Assembly: GCF_000184745.1 (NCBI RefSeq)
Contig: NC_014931.1
Coordinates: 3,410,001-3,474,000, forward strand
Direction: 5' to 3'
Source of the DNA: Variovorax paradoxus EPS
GTDB lineage: Bacteria > Pseudomonadota > Gammaproteobacteria > Burkholderiales > Burkholderiaceae_C
Length of the DNA stretch: 64,000 bases
In this document: piece by piece, positions 26,298-37,761 of the stretch
Position numbering within the stretch: the stretch's first letter is position 1
Layout: each line of letters begins with the position of its first letter
Position numbers and translations under genes: made by a program
Notes under the pieces: generated by a model
The model's database searches: none
Told to the model about the DNA's origin: nothing
The model's input: only the letters and a program-made list of their open reading frames with translations

Positions 26298-27779
26298 ATG
26301 AGCCTGCTTGCTGAAGACACGGACGTCGCTGACCTGGGATTGCGCTGGAAACCTGGTTTCGCGGCTCTCGGCCCCGCCTTTCTCACCCATCTGCGTCCCA
26401 CGCCCCTGCCCGACCCGTACTGGGTGGGCCACAGCGAGGCGGTGGCGCGCGAACTGGGGTTACCCGCCGATTGGCGGCAATCGGACACCACGCTCGCGGC
26501 GCTGACCGGCAGCCTGCCGGCTTCCGGCACCAACCCTTTCGCCACGGTCTACAGCGGGCACCAGTTCGGCGTGTGGGCCGGCCAGCTCGGCGATGGCCGG
26601 GCGATCATGCTGGGCGAAACCGAAGGCGGGCTCGAGGTGCAACTGAAGGGCGCGGGCCGCACGCCCTACTCGCGCGGCGGCGACGGCCGCGCGGTGTTGC
26701 GCTCCAGCATCCGCGAATTCCTCTGCAGCGAGGCCATGCACGGCCTTGGCATCCCGACCACCCGCGCGCTCAGCGTGACCGGCTCCGACGCCCGCGTGTA
26801 CCGCGAAGAGCCCGAGAGCGCCGCGGTCGTTGCCCGCGTGGCGCCGAGCTTCATCCGCTTCGGCCACTTCGAGCACTTCGCAGCCAATCAGCGCGAAGAC
26901 GAGCTGCGCGCCCTCACCGATTACGTCATCGACCGCTACTACCCGGCCTGCCGCACCACCGACCGCTTCAACGGCAACGCGTACGCCGCCTTCCTCGAAG
27001 CCGTGAGCGAGCGCACCGCCGCCCTGCTCGCCCAATGGCAGGCCGTGGGCTTCTGCCACGGCGTGATGAACACCGACAACATGAGCATCCTCGGGCTCAC
27101 CATCGATTACGGGCCGTTTCAGTTCCTCGACGGCTTCGATCCGCGCCACATCTGCAATCACAGCGATACCAGCGGCCGCTACGCCTTCAACCAGCAGCCG
27201 AACGTGGCGTACTGGAACCTCTTTTGCCTCGCGCAGGCGCTGCTGCCGCTGATCGGCGACCAGGAAGTCGCCGTCGCCGCGCTGGAGTCGTACAAGACAG
27301 TGTTCCCGAACGCCTTCGAGGCCCGCATGCGCGCCAAGCTCGGCCTCGCCGATGCGGCCGAGGCCGACCGCGCGCTGATCGAAGGCGTGCTCAAGCTGCT
27401 GGCGGCGGGCAAGGTCGACTACACGATCTTCTGGCGCCGCCTCTCGCAGTACATGGCCGACGGCAACGCGGAGCCGGTGCGCGACCTGTTCCTGGACCGC
27501 GCGGGCTTCGACGCCTGGCTGCTCTCATTTTCAGAGCGCCATGCGCAGTCGGTGCGTTCGGAAGCCGCCGATCTGATGCTTCAATTGAACCCGAAATACG
27601 TGCTGCGGAACCACCTGGGCCAGCAAGCCATCGAAGCGGCTGCACAAAAAGACTTCTCGGGTGTGGCAACCTTGCTCACGCTGCTCGAAACCCCATTTGA
27701 AGAACACTCCGGTGCCGACGCATACGCCGGCTTCCCGCCCGACTGGGCTTCCACGATTGAAATCAGCTGCTCATCATGA
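26298..27779 (+). CDS. selO: Protein adenylyltransferase SelO (YdiU)
   Basis: The 493-aa protein is SelO, a pseudokinase-fold enzyme that AMPylates target proteins in redox stress. Visible are the nucleotide-binding region ([17 protein letters not shown], ~115-131), the [17 protein letters not shown] helix and the metal-binding motif [18 protein letters not shown] (~257-274). The C-terminus ends SCSS, the position of the selenocysteine in animal SelO and of the redox-active Cys in bacteria. The chosen ATG at 26298 begins the family sequence; the open frame extends upstream over the AraC gene without homology. Its stop overlaps the msrB start by 4 bases. Confidence 0.93.
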   Translation: MSLLAEDTDVADLGLRWKPGFAALGPAFLTHLRPTPLPDPYWVGHSEAVARELGLPADWRQSDTTLAALTGSLPASGTNPFATVYSGHQFGVWAGQLGDGRAIMLGETEGGLEVQLKGAGRTPYSRGGDGRAVLRSSIREFLCSEAMHGLGIPTTRALSVTGSDARVYREEPESAAVVARVAPSFIRFGHFEHFAANQREDELRALTDYVIDRYYPACRTTDRFNGNAYAAFLEAVSERTAALLAQWQAVGFCHGVMNTDNMSILGLTIDYGPFQFLDGFDPRHICNHSDTSGRYAFNQQPNVAYWNLFCLAQALLPLIGDQEVAVAALESYKTVFPNAFEARMRAKLGLADAAEADRALIEGVLKLLAAGKVDYTIFWRRLSQYMADGNAEPVRDLFLDRAGFDAWLLSFSERHAQSVRSEAADLMLQLNPKYVLRNHLGQQAIEAAAQKDFSGVATLLTLLETPFEEHSGADAYAGFPPDWASTIEISCSS

Positions 27780-28186
27780 CCAATCCCGTACAGAAAACCG
27801 ACGCCGAATGGAAAGCCGTGCTCGCTGAAAAAGGCGCGGAACCCGCCGCCTTCGAAGTGACCCGCCACGCCGCCACCGAACGCCCCTTCACTGGCAAGTA
27901 CGAAGCGCACTGGGACGACGGCACGTACCACTGCGTGTGCTGCGGCGCCAAGCTGTTCGAGTCGGGCACCAAGTTCGACGCCGGCTGCGGCTGGCCCAGC
28001 TTCTCGGAAGAAGCGGTGCCCGGCGCCATCAAGAACATCGTCGACCGCTCGCACGGCATGGTGCGCACCGAGAATGTCTGCGCCAATTGCGGCGCACACC
28101 TCGGGCACGTGTTCCCCGACGGCCCGACGGAAACGGGCCTGCGCTATTGCATGAACTCGGCGTCGCTCGATTTCCAGAAAAAATAA
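27776..28186 (+). CDS. msrB: Peptide-methionine (R)-S-oxide reductase MsrB
   Basis: The 136-aa enzyme reduces the R-epimer of methionine sulfoxide in proteins with thioredoxin. The CxxC pairs in [10 protein letters not shown] and [12 protein letters not shown] bind structural zinc, GWPSF is in the substrate pocket, and the catalytic Cys is C125 in [11 protein letters not shown]. The start overlaps the selO stop (ATGA), so it is translationally coupled to selO, and both are redox-repair functions. There is no signal peptide, so it is cytoplasmic. Confidence 0.95.
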   Translation: MTNPVQKTDAEWKAVLAEKGAEPAAFEVTRHAATERPFTGKYEAHWDDGTYHCVCCGAKLFESGTKFDAGCGWPSFSEEAVPGAIKNIVDRSHGMVRTENVCANCGAHLGHVFPDGPTETGLRYCMNSASLDFQKK

Positions 28187-28726
28187 ATGAAACTGATCCT
28201 CGACTTCTTCCCGATCCTGCTGTTCTTCGGCGCCTACAAGCTTGCCGACATCTACACCGCCACCGGCGTGCTGATGGCCGCCACCGTGGTGCAGATGGCC
28301 GTCATCTATGCGATGGAGCGCAAGCTCCAGGCGATGCAGAAGGCCACGCTGGTGCTGATCCTTCTGTTCGGCACGCTCACGCTGGTGCTGCACGACGACC
28401 GCTTCATCAAGTGGAAGCCCACCGTGCTCTACGGCGCGATGGCGATCGCGCTGGCCGTGGCGCTCTGGGCGCTGAAGAAGAACTTTTTGAAGATGCTGCT
28501 GGGCTCCCAGCTCGAACTGCCCGATCGCATCTGGGGTCGCCTGAACGTCGCGTGGATCGGCTACTGCCTCTTCATGGCGCTCATCAACGGCTACGTGGCG
28601 GCCTATTTCACCACCGAGGCCTGGGTCAACTTCAAGCTCTGGGGCTATGTGTTCCCGATCGTCTTCCTGGTGGCGCAGGGCCTGTACATCGCGCCGCACC
28701 TGAAAGAAGACAAGCCGACCGCATGA
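28187..28726 (+). CDS. yciB: YciB/septation protein A family inner-membrane protein
   Basis: The 179-aa protein has about five to six membrane helices and typical YciB motifs: [19 protein letters not shown] at the N-terminus, and [13 protein letters not shown] and [16 protein letters not shown] later. In enterobacteria it works with dedicated septal and envelope factors. Its ATG directly follows the msrB stop codon. It ends in an ATGA overlap with bolA, so the four genes form one operon. Confidence 0.93.
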   Translation: MKLILDFFPILLFFGAYKLADIYTATGVLMAATVVQMAVIYAMERKLQAMQKATLVLILLFGTLTLVLHDDRFIKWKPTVLYGAMAIALAVALWALKKNFLKMLLGSQLELPDRIWGRLNVAWIGYCLFMALINGYVAAYFTTEAWVNFKLWGYVFPIVFLVAQGLYIAPHLKEDKPTA

Positions 28727-29001
28727 CGAGCACGACCACTCCCCTGCCGACGCCGGCCGCGCTCGAAGCGGCATTGCGCGAAGCACTGGCTCCCACGCAG
28801 CTCGAAGTGATCGACGAAAGCGCCGCGCACGCAGGCCACACGGGCGCCAATGCGGAGGGCTACGGCACGCATTTCCGGGTGCGCATCGCCTCCCCGCTCT
28901 TCGAGGGGAAGCCTCGCGTGGCGCGACATCGCCTTGTGTATGATGCCCTCCAAGTTTTTATCGCACAGGGTCTGCACGCCATCGCCATCGAGGTGCTCTG
29001 A
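28723..29001 (+). CDS. bolA: BolA family protein
   Basis: The 92-aa protein has the BolA-type helix-turn-strand arrangement: [23 protein letters not shown] with the conserved GH residues, and [10 protein letters not shown] with the His that can ligate an Fe-S cluster with monothiol glutaredoxins. BolA proteins serve in Fe-S trafficking and morphogenesis. The ATG overlaps the yciB stop. Confidence 0.93.
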   Translation: MTSTTTPLPTPAALEAALREALAPTQLEVIDESAAHAGHTGANAEGYGTHFRVRIASPLFEGKPRVARHRLVYDALQVFIAQGLHAIAIEVL

Positions 29002-29149
29002 GTCGTCCGTACTGGTTGCACGGGGTTGCGCGCGGTCTTCGCCGCGATGCCCCAGTCCTCTTTCTTCCCCGTTTTGTTCGTCTCTCTCCGCTTTCTTTCA
29101 CGCGCCTTTTCCTACACGCGCACTTTCTCCCCAGCCTGATATTCATTCC

Positions 29150-29935
29150 ATGAAAAAACACATCTTGCAGGCCGTCGCGGCCGCAGCGCTGATCGGTGCC
29201 ATTCCCATGGCGGCTCTGGCGCAGAACGCAGCCATCGTGAACGGCAAGCCGGTGCCCAAGGCCCGCATGGACGTTCTGGCGCAGCAACTGGCCGCCGCAG
29301 GCCGCCCGGTGACGCCGGAAATGCAAAGCCAGCTGCGCGAGGAAATCGTGGCCCGCGAAGTGTTCATGCAGGAAGCGCAGAAGCAAGGCCTGGACGCCAA
29401 CGACGACTACAAGAATCAGCTCGAACTCGCCCGCCAGGCCATCCTGATCCGCGCGCTGTTCGACAACTACCGCAAGACCAACCCGGTCTCGGACGCCGAC
29501 GTGAAGGCCGAGTACGACAAGTTCGTCGCAGCCAACGGCGGCAAGGAATACAAGGCCCGCCACATCCTGGTGGAGACCGAGGACCAGGCCAAGAAGATCA
29601 TGGCCGACCTGAAGAAGGGCGCCAAGTTCGAAGACATCGCCAAGAAGCAGAGCAAGGATCCGGGATCGGGCGCCAACGGCGGCGACCTCGACTGGGCCAA
29701 CCCCGCGAGCTTCGTGCCCGAGTTCTCGGAAGCGATGATCAAGCTGAAGAAGGGCGAGACCACGCCGGCGCCCATCAAGACGCAGTTCGGCTATCACATC
29801 ATCCGCGTGGACGACATCCGCCAGGCGCAACTGCCGAAGCTGGAAGAAGTGAAGCCGCAGGTCACGCAGCAGCTGCAACAGCAGCGCCTGCAAAAGTACC
29901 AAGAGGAACTGCGCGCGAAGGCCAAGGTCGAGTAA
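29150..29935 (+). CDS. Periplasmic peptidyl-prolyl cis-trans isomerase (parvulin/PpiC type)
   Basis: The 261-aa protein has a signal peptide (residues 1-22, ...PMAALAQ), an N-terminal helical chaperone region similar to SurA, and a single parvulin rotamase domain: KARHILVETEDQAKKI at the start, SGANGGDLDWANP in the middle and QFGYHIIRVDDI at the end. It should assist outer-membrane or secreted protein folding. The leader is pyrimidine-rich and lacks an evident Shine-Dalgarno sequence. A strong terminator follows at 29952-29993. Confidence 0.93.
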   Translation: MKKHILQAVAAAALIGAIPMAALAQNAAIVNGKPVPKARMDVLAQQLAAAGRPVTPEMQSQLREEIVAREVFMQEAQKQGLDANDDYKNQLELARQAILIRALFDNYRKTNPVSDADVKAEYDKFVAANGGKEYKARHILVETEDQAKKIMADLKKGAKFEDIAKKQSKDPGSGANGGDLDWANPASFVPEFSEAMIKLKKGETTPAPIKTQFGYHIIRVDDIRQAQLPKLEEVKPQVTQQLQQQRLQKYQEELRAKAKVE

Positions 29936-29951
29936 GCCTCGCGCTTCTCTC

Positions 29952-29993
29952 CCCCATAAAAAAAACGGCCTGCGGGCCGTTTTTTTTATGGGG
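29952..29993. terminator. Bidirectional intrinsic terminator
   Basis: The 19-base arms (29952-29970 and 29975-29993) are perfect complements around a TGCG loop, with CGGCC/GGCCG at the tip and eight A on one side and eight T on the other. It serves the convergent PPIase (plus) and purL (minus) genes. It is the clearest terminator in the window. Confidence 0.95.
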
Positions 29994-30016
29994 CTGCCGC
30001 AGCAGCCTTCAGGTGA

Positions 30017-33000
30017 TCAACCCACCCACTTGCGCGCGTTGCGCCAGATCTGCATCCAGGGGCTCAGTTCGCTCCGGTCGCCCGGCGTCCAGCTCATCTG
30101 GATGTTGCGGAACACGCGCTCGGGGTGCGGCATCACGGCGGTGAAGCGGCCGTCGGGCGTGGTCACCGAGGTCAGGCCACCGGCGCTGCCGTTCGGGTTG
30201 AACGGGTACTGCTCGGTGGCGTTGCCGTGGTTGTCCACGAAGCGCATCGCCGCGATAGCCTTGGCTGCGTCGCCGCGGTGCTTGAAGTTCGCGTAGCCCT
30301 CGCCGTGCGCCACCGCGATCGGCAGGCGGCTGCCGGCCATGCCTGCGAAGAAGAGGCTCGGCGATTCGAGCACTTCGACCATCGACAGGCGCGCCTCGAA
30401 GCGCTCGCTCTGGTTGGTGGTGAAGCGCGGCCAGGCTTCGGCGCCGGGGATGATGTCGGCCAGCTCGGCGAACATCTGGCAGCCGTTGCACACGCCGAGG
30501 CCGAAGGTGTCTTCGCGTCCGAAGAAGGCCTTGAACTGCTCGGCCAGCTTCGGGTTGAAGGTGATGCTGCGCGCCCAGCCGGTGCCGGCGCCCAGCGTGT
30601 CGCCGTAGCTGAAGCCGCCACAGGCGACCACGCCCTTGAAGTTGGCGAGGTCCGCCCTGCCCGTCTGCAGGTCGGTCATGTGCACGTCGTAGGCCTCGAA
30701 GCCCGCTTCGGTGAACGCATAGGCCATCTCGACATGCGAGTTGACGCCCTGCTCGCGCAGGATCGCGACCTTGGGGCGCGACTGCAGGATGGCCGGCGCC
30801 GCAGGCTGCGCGTTCGGCAGGAACACATGCATGCCGGGGTCCGAAACTTCGCCAGCCGCGGCGTGCTCGGCATCGGCGCAGGCTGGGTTGTCGCGCTCGC
30901 GGGCGATCTTCCAACTCACCGAGTCCCACACCTGGTGCAGGTCGTGCAGCGACGCGCTGAACACCGACTTGGCATCGCGCCAGACTTCGAGCTTGCCCTT
31001 GCCCGCATCCATGGTGGAGCTGACCGGGCGCGTCTTGCCGACGAAATGGCTGTGCGCGCTGAGGCCATGCGCGCGCAGCACCTGCATCACGTCATTGCGC
31101 TCTGCCGTGCGCACCTGCAGCACCATGCCGAGCTCTTCGTTAAAGAGCGCCTTGAGCGTGAGCTCCTCGCGCCGCGCGCTGACCTGCTGCGCCCAGTTCT
31201 TGGCGTCGCCGGTTTCCATGCGGCTGTCGGAGATGCCGTCTCCTTCGGTGACCAGCATGTCCACGTTGAGCGCCACGCCGACGTGGCCGGCGAAGGCCAT
31301 CTCGCAGGCGGTGGCAAACAGGCCGCCGTCGCTGCGGTCGTGCATCGCGAGGATCTTGCCGTCGGCGCGCAACGCGTTCACTGCATTGACCAGCGCCACG
31401 AGCTGGGCCGGGTCGTCCAGGTCAGGCACGGTGTCGCCGCTCTGGCCGAGCGCCTGCGAGAGGATGCTGCCGGCCATGCGGTGCTGGCCACGGCCCAGGT
31501 CGATAAGCACGAGCGTGGTGTCGGCTTCTTCTGCGTCCAGTTGCGGCGTGAGCGTGCCGCGCACGTCGGCCAGCGACGCGAAGGCGGTGACGATCAGGCT
31601 GACGGGCGAGGTGACCTTCTTGGCCTCGTCGCCGTCCTTCCACTGCGTGCGCATCGACAGCGAATCCTTGCCGACCGGAATCGACACGCCCAGCGCCGGG
31701 CACAGTTCCAGGCCCACGGCCTTGACGGTCTCGTACAGCGCGGCGTCTTCGCCGGGCTCGCCGCAGGCGGCCATCCAGTTGGCCGAGAGCTTGACGCGCG
31801 AGAGTTCGATCGGCGCGGCCAGCAGATTGGTGATGGCCTCGGCCACGGCCATACGGCCCGAGGCCGGCGCGTCGAGCGCGGCCAGCGGCGTGCGCTCGCC
31901 CATGCTCATGGCTTCGCCGGCGAAGCCCTTGTAGTCGGCCAGCGTCACGGCGCAATCGGCCACGGGCACCTGCCATGGGCCGACCATCTGGTCGCGGTGG
32001 GTCATGCCGCCCACGGTGCGGTCGCCGATGGTGATGAGGAAACGCTTGGAAGCGACGGTCGGGTGCGCGAGCACGTCGATGGCAGCCTTCTGCAGATCGA
32101 CGCCCGTGAGGTCGAGCGGCTTGAAGGTGCGGGCGACGGTCTTCACGTCGCGGTGCATCTTGGGTGGCTTGCCGAGCAGCACTTCCATCGGCATGTCGAC
32201 CGGCTGGACCGCTGCGCCTTCGTCGGCGACCAGCAGCTGGCGCTCTTCGGTCGCCACGCCGACCACCGAGAACGGGCAGCGCTCGCGCTCGCAGAAGGCC
32301 TTGAACTGTTCGAGCGAGTCCGGCGCGATGGCCAGCACGTAGCGCTCCTGGCTTTCGTTGCACCAGATTTCCTTCGGTGCCATGCCCGACTCTTCGAGCG
32401 GCACGGCGCGCAGGTCGAAGTGCGCGCCGCGGCCGGCGTCGTTGGTCAGCTCGGGGAAGGCATTGCTCAGGCCACCCGCGCCCACGTCGTGGATCGCCAG
32501 GATCGGGTTGGCCGCGCCCTGCTGCCAGCAGTGGTTGATGACCTCTTGCGCACGGCGCTCGATTTCGGGGTTGCCGCGCTGCACCGAGTCGAAGTCGAGC
32601 TCGGCCGCGTTGGCGCCGGTGGCCATCGAGCTGGCGGCACTGCCGCCCATGCCGATGCGCATGCCGGGGCCACCGAGCTGGATCAGCAGCGAGCCGGCGG
32701 GGAACTGGATCTTCTTGGTCTGGGTCGCATCGATGCTGCCAAGGCCGCCCGCGATCATGATGGGCTTGTGGTAGCCGCGCTGCACGGTGTCGAGGTCGCT
32801 CGTCACCGCCTGTTCGTATTCGCGGAAGTAGCCCAGCAAGTTGGGCCGGCCGAATTCATTGTTGAACGCGGCGCCGCCGAGCGGGCCCTCGGTCATGATC
32901 TGAAGCGGGCTCGCGATGTGCTCGGGCTTGCCGTAGTGGCCGTCTTCAGGCCAGAGCTTGGAGACGGTGAAGCCAGTCAGGCCCGCCTTGGGCTTGGAGC

Positions 33001-34024
33001 CGCGGCCGGTGGCGCCTTCGTCGCGGATCTCGCCGCCTGCGCCGGTCGAAGCACCGGGGAACGGGGAAATCGCGGTCGGGTGGTTGTGCGTCTCGACCTT
33101 CATCAGCACATGGCTCAGGGCGCTATTTTTCTGATAGCTCTGCGAACCGTCGGCCGGAGTGAATCGCTCGATGGTCGCGCCTTCCATCACCGAGGCGTTG
33201 TCCGCATAGGCGATGACCGTGTGCTGCGGGTTCTGTTTCTCGGTGTGGCGGATCATCGAGAACAGGCTCTGCGGCTGCGCCTTGCCGTCGATGGTGAACT
33301 GGGCGTTGAAGATCTTGTGGCGGCAGTGCTCGCTGTTGGCCTGCGCGAACATCATCAGTTCGACGTCGCTGGGGTTCCGGCCGAGGCGCGTGAAGGCTTC
33401 GACAAGGTAGTCGATCTCGTCCTCGGCCAGCGCCAGGCCGAAGCCGGTGTTGGCAGCGACCAGGGCCTCGCGGCCGCCGGCTTGCACATCGACCTGCGCC
33501 ATCGGCTGGGCCGGCAGTTCGCTGAAAAGGCTGGCCGCCTGCTCGACGGTGGCGAGCACCGATTCGGTCATGCGGTCGTGCAGCGGGCCGGCCACGGCGG
33601 CGAGCGTGTCGCCTTCGATGACGGGCGTCTTGCCGATCAGCGGCGACTTGAGCTTCAGGTGGTATTGCGTGACCCGCTCGACCCGGCGCAGCGCCAGGCC
33701 GCAGTTGTGGGCGATGTCCGTGGCCTTGGAGGCCCAGGGCGACACGGTGCCCAGGCGCGGCGTGACGACCACCGAAGTGCCCGCCTTGGCCGGCGCCTCG
33801 AAGGGCTCGCCGTAGGTCAGCAGCGCGGCGAAGCGGTCACGGCCGGCCGCATCGAGTGCGGCATCGGTGACCACCAAGTGAACGAAACGGGCCGAAATGC
33901 CCTCGATGCGCGGCTCGATGGCCTGCAGCTTCGGCAGCAGTTGCCGCGCGCGGAAATCGCTGAGTGCGCTGCCGCCCTCGAACAGGGTTACGACGGGAAG
34001 GGCTTGAGGTGCGGGCTGCGTCAC
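30017..34024 (-). CDS. purL: Phosphoribosylformylglycinamidine synthase (FGAM synthetase)
   Basis: At 1335 aa this is the single-chain purine enzyme converting FGAR, glutamine and ATP to FGAM. The N-terminal linker and two AIR-synthase-like ATP-binding halves include [39 protein letters not shown] and [14 protein letters not shown]. The class I glutaminase is C-terminal, with the nucleophilic Cys in [16 protein letters not shown] (near 1180) and the VCNGCQMF segment. It appears to start at a GTG (34022-34024). Transcription is divergent from map, with a stem-loop repeat in between. Confidence 0.97.
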   Translation of the reverse strand: MTQPAPQALPVVTLFEGGSALSDFRARQLLPKLQAIEPRIEGISARFVHLVVTDAALDAAGRDRFAALLTYGEPFEAPAKAGTSVVVTPRLGTVSPWASKATDIAHNCGLALRRVERVTQYHLKLKSPLIGKTPVIEGDTLAAVAGPLHDRMTESVLATVEQAASLFSELPAQPMAQVDVQAGGREALVAANTGFGLALAEDEIDYLVEAFTRLGRNPSDVELMMFAQANSEHCRHKIFNAQFTIDGKAQPQSLFSMIRHTEKQNPQHTVIAYADNASVMEGATIERFTPADGSQSYQKNSALSHVLMKVETHNHPTAISPFPGASTGAGGEIRDEGATGRGSKPKAGLTGFTVSKLWPEDGHYGKPEHIASPLQIMTEGPLGGAAFNNEFGRPNLLGYFREYEQAVTSDLDTVQRGYHKPIMIAGGLGSIDATQTKKIQFPAGSLLIQLGGPGMRIGMGGSAASSMATGANAAELDFDSVQRGNPEIERRAQEVINHCWQQGAANPILAIHDVGAGGLSNAFPELTNDAGRGAHFDLRAVPLEESGMAPKEIWCNESQERYVLAIAPDSLEQFKAFCERERCPFSVVGVATEERQLLVADEGAAVQPVDMPMEVLLGKPPKMHRDVKTVARTFKPLDLTGVDLQKAAIDVLAHPTVASKRFLITIGDRTVGGMTHRDQMVGPWQVPVADCAVTLADYKGFAGEAMSMGERTPLAALDAPASGRMAVAEAITNLLAAPIELSRVKLSANWMAACGEPGEDAALYETVKAVGLELCPALGVSIPVGKDSLSMRTQWKDGDEAKKVTSPVSLIVTAFASLADVRGTLTPQLDAEEADTTLVLIDLGRGQHRMAGSILSQALGQSGDTVPDLDDPAQLVALVNAVNALRADGKILAMHDRSDGGLFATACEMAFAGHVGVALNVDMLVTEGDGISDSRMETGDAKNWAQQVSARREELTLKALFNEELGMVLQVRTAERNDVMQVLRAHGLSAHSHFVGKTRPVSSTMDAGKGKLEVWRDAKSVFSASLHDLHQVWDSVSWKIARERDNPACADAEHAAAGEVSDPGMHVFLPNAQPAAPAILQSRPKVAILREQGVNSHVEMAYAFTEAGFEAYDVHMTDLQTGRADLANFKGVVACGGFSYGDTLGAGTGWARSITFNPKLAEQFKAFFGREDTFGLGVCNGCQMFAELADIIPGAEAWPRFTTNQSERFEARLSMVEVLESPSLFFAGMAGSRLPIAVAHGEGYANFKHRGDAAKAIAAMRFVDNHGNATEQYPFNPNGSAGGLTSVTTPDGRFTAVMPHPERVFRNIQMSWTPGDRSELSPWMQIWRNARKWVG

Positions 34025-34135
34025 GGTCGATGTGGGGCCTCGGGGGCCGCGTTGGGAATCAAGAAATCGAGGGCGGATGGCCGCTGACTGGGGCCATCCG
34101 CGTTAACCCGGGATTTTAGGCCAACGCCGGGCCAC

Positions 34136-34193
34136 CCCAAGCGGGCCGCGCCCTCGGGGGCAGCGGGAACACGAAGTGTCCCGCGTTGGGGGC
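34136..34193. repeat. Comamonadaceae-type intergenic stem-loop, copy 2
   Basis: A CCCCAA/TTGGGG outer pairing encloses a GCCC-tc-GGGGGC hairpin and a second hairpin. In the second, GCGGGA (34163-34168), a bulged A, CAC, a GAA loop, GTG and TCCCGC (34179-34184) pair. The bulge, CAC-GAA-GTG core and order match copy 1 at 5801-5872, while the stem bases differ in a compensatory way. It lies between divergent purL and map. Confidence 0.7.
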
Positions 34194-34224
34194 AGGCTCG
34201 TTCTCCGATGGGATAATTCGGGCC

Positions 34225-35049
34225 ATGAGCATTACCTACAAAGACGCTGCGGGCATCGAAGCCATGCGCGTCGCCTGCCGCCTTGCCTCCGAGGTGCTGG
34301 ACTACCTCACGCCCCTCATCAAGCCCGGCATCACGACCAACGACGTGGACCGGCTCGCCGCCGAGTACATGGTCAAGCAGGGCACCACGTCGGCCACTGT
34401 GGGCTACATGGGCGCCAGCAGCGTGCCTTTTCCGAAGTCGCTCTGCACCTCGGTGAACCACGTGGTGTGCCATGGCATCCCGAACGACAAGCCCCTGAAG
34501 AAGGGCGACATCATGAATGTCGACGTCACCGTCATCAAGGACGGCTGGTTCGGCGACAACAGCCGCATGTACGTGATCGGCGACGCCTCCATCGCCGCAA
34601 AGCGCCTGTGCAGCATCACCTTCGAAGCCATGTGGCACGGCATCCTGCAGGTGCGCCCCGGTGCGCATCTCGGCGACGTGGGCCATGCGATCCAGAAGTT
34701 CGCCGAGGGCCAGGGCTTCTCGGTGGTGCGCGAGTTCTGCGGGCACGGCGTGGGCCAGCGTTTCCATGAAGAGCCCCAGGTGCTGCACTACGGCCGCCCG
34801 GGCACCATGGAAGAGCTCAAGCCCGGCATGATCTTCACGATCGAGCCGATGATCAACGCCGGCAAGCGCGACGTGAAGGAAGACTTCAAGGGCGGCCAGT
34901 ACGACGGCTGGACCATCGTCACCCGCGACCATTCGCTGTCGGCCCAGTGGGAGCACACCGTGCTCGTCACCGAAACCGGCTACGAAGTGCTGACGCTCTC
35001 CGAAGGCAGCCCCCCGCTGCCCTCCTTCGTCACCTCGACAAAAACCTGA
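34225..35049 (+). CDS. map: Methionine aminopeptidase, type I
   Basis: The 274-aa enzyme removes the N-terminal Met. Metal ligands are visible in [15 protein letters not shown] (two Asp), [19 protein letters not shown] (His), FTIEPM (Glu) and a final Glu near EHTVLVTE. The CHGIPND motif is also canonical. The start at 34225 fits the fold. A GATAAT sequence 7 bp before the ATG would mean an almost leaderless transcript, but this is weak evidence. It is followed after 22 bp by glnD, a conserved pair. Confidence 0.95.
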   Translation: MSITYKDAAGIEAMRVACRLASEVLDYLTPLIKPGITTNDVDRLAAEYMVKQGTTSATVGYMGASSVPFPKSLCTSVNHVVCHGIPNDKPLKKGDIMNVDVTVIKDGWFGDNSRMYVIGDASIAAKRLCSITFEAMWHGILQVRPGAHLGDVGHAIQKFAEGQGFSVVREFCGHGVGQRFHEEPQVLHYGRPGTMEELKPGMIFTIEPMINAGKRDVKEDFKGGQYDGWTIVTRDHSLSAQWEHTVLVTETGYEVLTLSEGSPPLPSFVTSTKT

Positions 35050-35071
35050 CGCGCCGAAGCGCGCCCCCGCC

Positions 35072-37675
35072 GTGATCGAAGCAGCCAAGATCGATGTGGC
35101 GACGCTGCGCGAAGCCTATCGCGCGAAAAAGCTCGCCCTTTTCGACACCCTGCGCTTCGCACGCGCGCCCACCCGCAGCGTCCATACGGTGCTGCGCCAG
35201 CTCTCGGCGCTGGCCGACCAGACGCTGTGCAGCCTGTGGCAGGAAGCCAATTTCGGCGACTCGCTGACCCTGGCCGCCGTCGGCGGTTTCGGCCGCGGTG
35301 AGCTGTTCCCGTATTCCGACGTCGATGTCCTCCTGCTCCTGCCGCCCGAAGGCCACGAGAGCGAGATCGACCCGGCCCGCATCGAAGCCTTCATCGGCCA
35401 CTGCTGGGACGCCGGGCTCGAAATCGGCTCCAGCGTGCGCACCGTCGAAGAGTGCCTGGCGGAGGCCGAGAAGGACGTCACCGTCCAGACCTCGCTGCTC
35501 GAAGCCCGGCTGATCGCGGGCAACAAGAAGCTCTTCGTCGCTTTCCGCCGCCGCTTCACGCGTGCCATCGATCCGCAGGCGTTCTTCGTGGCCAAGTCGC
35601 AGGAAATGCGGCACCGCCATCAGAAGTTCGACAACACGCCCTACGCGCTCGAACCCAACTGCAAGGAATCGCCCGGGGGCCTGCGCGACCTGCAGACCAT
35701 CCTCTGGATGACCAAGGCCGCCGGCTACGGCAGCCGCTGGGACGACCTGGCCAAGAACGGCCTGGCCACCTCTTTCGAGGCGCAGCAGATCAAGCGCAAC
35801 GAGGCGCTGCTCTCGCTGATTCGCGCCCGCCTGCACGTGATTGCCAACCGGCGCGAAGACCGCCTGGTGTTCGACTTGCAGACCGCCGTGGCTGCCAGCT
35901 TCGGCTACGAAAGCGAATCGCAGCGCAAGTCCAGCGAGGCGCTGATGCGCCGCTACTACTGGGCGGCCAAGGCCGTGTCGCAGCTCAACCAGATCCTGCT
36001 GCTCAACATCTCCGAGCGCCTGCAGCCCAGCGACGAGCAGCACACGCCGATCAACGAGCGCTTCTACGAGCGCGCCGGCCTCATCGAGATCGCGAGCGAC
36101 GACCTCTACGAGCGCGAGCCGCATGCGGTGCTCGAGACCTTCCTGCTCTACCAGAAGACCATCGGCGTGAAGGGCCTGTCGGCGCGCACGCTGCGGGCGC
36201 TCTACAACGCGCGCCATGTGATGGACAGCAAGTTCCGCAACGACCCGGTCAACCACGAGACCTTCATGCGGATCCTGCTGCAGCCCTACGGCATCACGCA
36301 TGCCTTCCGGCTGATGAACCAGACCTCGGTGCTCGGGCGCTACCTTCGCGTATTCCGCAGCATCGTGGGGCAGATGCAGCACGACCTGTTCCACGTGTAC
36401 ACAGTGGACCAGCACATCCTGATGGTGCTGCGCAACGTGCGGCGCTTCTTCATTGCCGAGCATGCGCACGAGTACCCGTTCTGCTCGCAGCTCGCGGCCG
36501 GCTGGGACAAGCCCTGGATCCTGTACGTGGCGGCCCTCTTCCACGACATCGCCAAGGGCCGCGGCGGCGACCATTCGACGCTCGGTGCGCGCGACGTGCA
36601 GCGCTTCTGCAAGCAGCACGGCATCGCGCGCGAAGACTCCAAGCTCATCGAATTCCTCGTGTCCGAGCACCTGGTGATGAGCCAGGTGGCCCAGAAGCAG
36701 GACCTGAGCGACCCCGAGGTGATCGGCGCCTTCGCCAAGCGCGTGGGCAACGAGCGCTACCTCACCGCGCTGTATCTGCTCACCATCGCCGACATCCGCG
36801 GCACCTCGCCGCGCGTATGGAATGCATGGAAAGGCAAGCTGCTCGAAGACCTGTACCGCTACACGCTGCGCGCCCTCGGCGGACGCATGCCCGACCCGGA
36901 CGCCGAAGTCGAATCGCGCAAGCGCGAGGCGTTGGTGCAGCTCGCCCTGCATGCCCAGCGCTTCGAGGCGCACAAGGCGCTCTGGGACACGCTCGACGTC
37001 GGCTATTTCATGCGGCACGACGCCACCGAAATCGCCTGGCACGCCAAGCAGCTCTCGCGCTTCGTGCCGCCGCCGAACGTGCCGATCGACCCGAAGGCGC
37101 CGCCCATCGTGCGCGCGCACCTGTCGCCGGTGGGCGAAGGCCTGCAGGTGGTGGTCTACACGCCCGACCAGCCCGACCTGTTCGCGCGCATCTGCGGCTA
37201 CTTCGACCAGTCGTCGTTCAGCATCCTGGATGCCAAGGTGCACACCACGAGCAACGGCTATGCGCTCGACACCTTCCAGGTCGTGACCACCTTCCTGCCC
37301 GACCACTACCGCGACCTCATCAGCATGGTGGAGTCGGGCCTCGCGCAGACGCTCACCGAAGCCGGCGCCCTGCCCCCGCCGAGCATGGGCCGGGTGTCGC
37401 GCCGGGTGCGGAGTTTCCCGATCAAGCCGCGCATCAGCCTCTTGCCCGACGACAAGGCGCAGCGCTGGCTGCTCAACATCTCGGCCAGCGACCGCGCGGG
37501 TCTTCTGTATTCGGTGGCGCGGGTGCTGGCGCGCCATCACCTCAATCTGCAGCTCGCCAAGGTCACGACCCTGGGCGAGCGGGTGGAAGACACCTTTCTG
37601 ATCAGCGGCCCCGAGCTCCAGGGCCAGAAAACGCAGCTGGCCATCGAGAAGGACCTGATGGAAGCGCTGGCCTGA
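35072..37675 (+). CDS. glnD: Bifunctional [protein-PII] uridylyltransferase/uridylyl-removing enzyme
   Basis: The 867-aa protein has the nucleotidyltransferase motif [20 protein letters not shown] (about 71-90), the GlnD family linker, an HD hydrolase domain ([17 protein letters not shown], about 490-506) and two C-terminal ACT domains (about 690-770 and 800-860) that sense glutamine. It uridylylates PII under nitrogen limitation and reverses this when glutamine is high. It starts at a GTG (35072). Confidence 0.97.
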   Translation: MIEAAKIDVATLREAYRAKKLALFDTLRFARAPTRSVHTVLRQLSALADQTLCSLWQEANFGDSLTLAAVGGFGRGELFPYSDVDVLLLLPPEGHESEIDPARIEAFIGHCWDAGLEIGSSVRTVEECLAEAEKDVTVQTSLLEARLIAGNKKLFVAFRRRFTRAIDPQAFFVAKSQEMRHRHQKFDNTPYALEPNCKESPGGLRDLQTILWMTKAAGYGSRWDDLAKNGLATSFEAQQIKRNEALLSLIRARLHVIANRREDRLVFDLQTAVAASFGYESESQRKSSEALMRRYYWAAKAVSQLNQILLLNISERLQPSDEQHTPINERFYERAGLIEIASDDLYEREPHAVLETFLLYQKTIGVKGLSARTLRALYNARHVMDSKFRNDPVNHETFMRILLQPYGITHAFRLMNQTSVLGRYLRVFRSIVGQMQHDLFHVYTVDQHILMVLRNVRRFFIAEHAHEYPFCSQLAAGWDKPWILYVAALFHDIAKGRGGDHSTLGARDVQRFCKQHGIAREDSKLIEFLVSEHLVMSQVAQKQDLSDPEVIGAFAKRVGNERYLTALYLLTIADIRGTSPRVWNAWKGKLLEDLYRYTLRALGGRMPDPDAEVESRKREALVQLALHAQRFEAHKALWDTLDVGYFMRHDATEIAWHAKQLSRFVPPPNVPIDPKAPPIVRAHLSPVGEGLQVVVYTPDQPDLFARICGYFDQSSFSILDAKVHTTSNGYALDTFQVVTTFLPDHYRDLISMVESGLAQTLTEAGALPPPSMGRVSRRVRSFPIKPRISLLPDDKAQRWLLNISASDRAGLLYSVARVLARHHLNLQLAKVTTLGERVEDTFLISGPELQGQKTQLAIEKDLMEALA

Positions 37676-37728
37676 AAGCAGTCAACCGGGGTCGGCGTCG
37701 CCGCGTTTTCATCAACTTCTGCAAACAA

Positions 37729-37750
37729 AAAGATTCATTTTTGAGTCTTT
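37729..37750. terminator. A/T-rich hairpin between glnD and the diguanylate cyclase gene
   Basis: AAAGATTCA (37729-37737) and TGAGTCTTT (37742-37750) form a 9-bp stem with one G-U pair and a TTTT loop. It lies 11 bp before the next start codon. It might be a weak terminator of glnD or a 5'-UTR structure limiting translation of the diguanylate cyclase. Confidence 0.4.
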
Positions 37751-37761
37751 GACCGTTCAGA

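Noticed and set aside
27768..27776. Possible selenocysteine at the SelO C-terminus
   Set aside because: The codon is TGC (Cys), not TGA, so the residue is Cys, as in other bacterial homologues.
34212..34217. GATAAT as a -10 for map
   Set aside because: It is 7 bp before the ATG and lacks a -35 at proper spacing; it was kept only as a remark in the gene entry.
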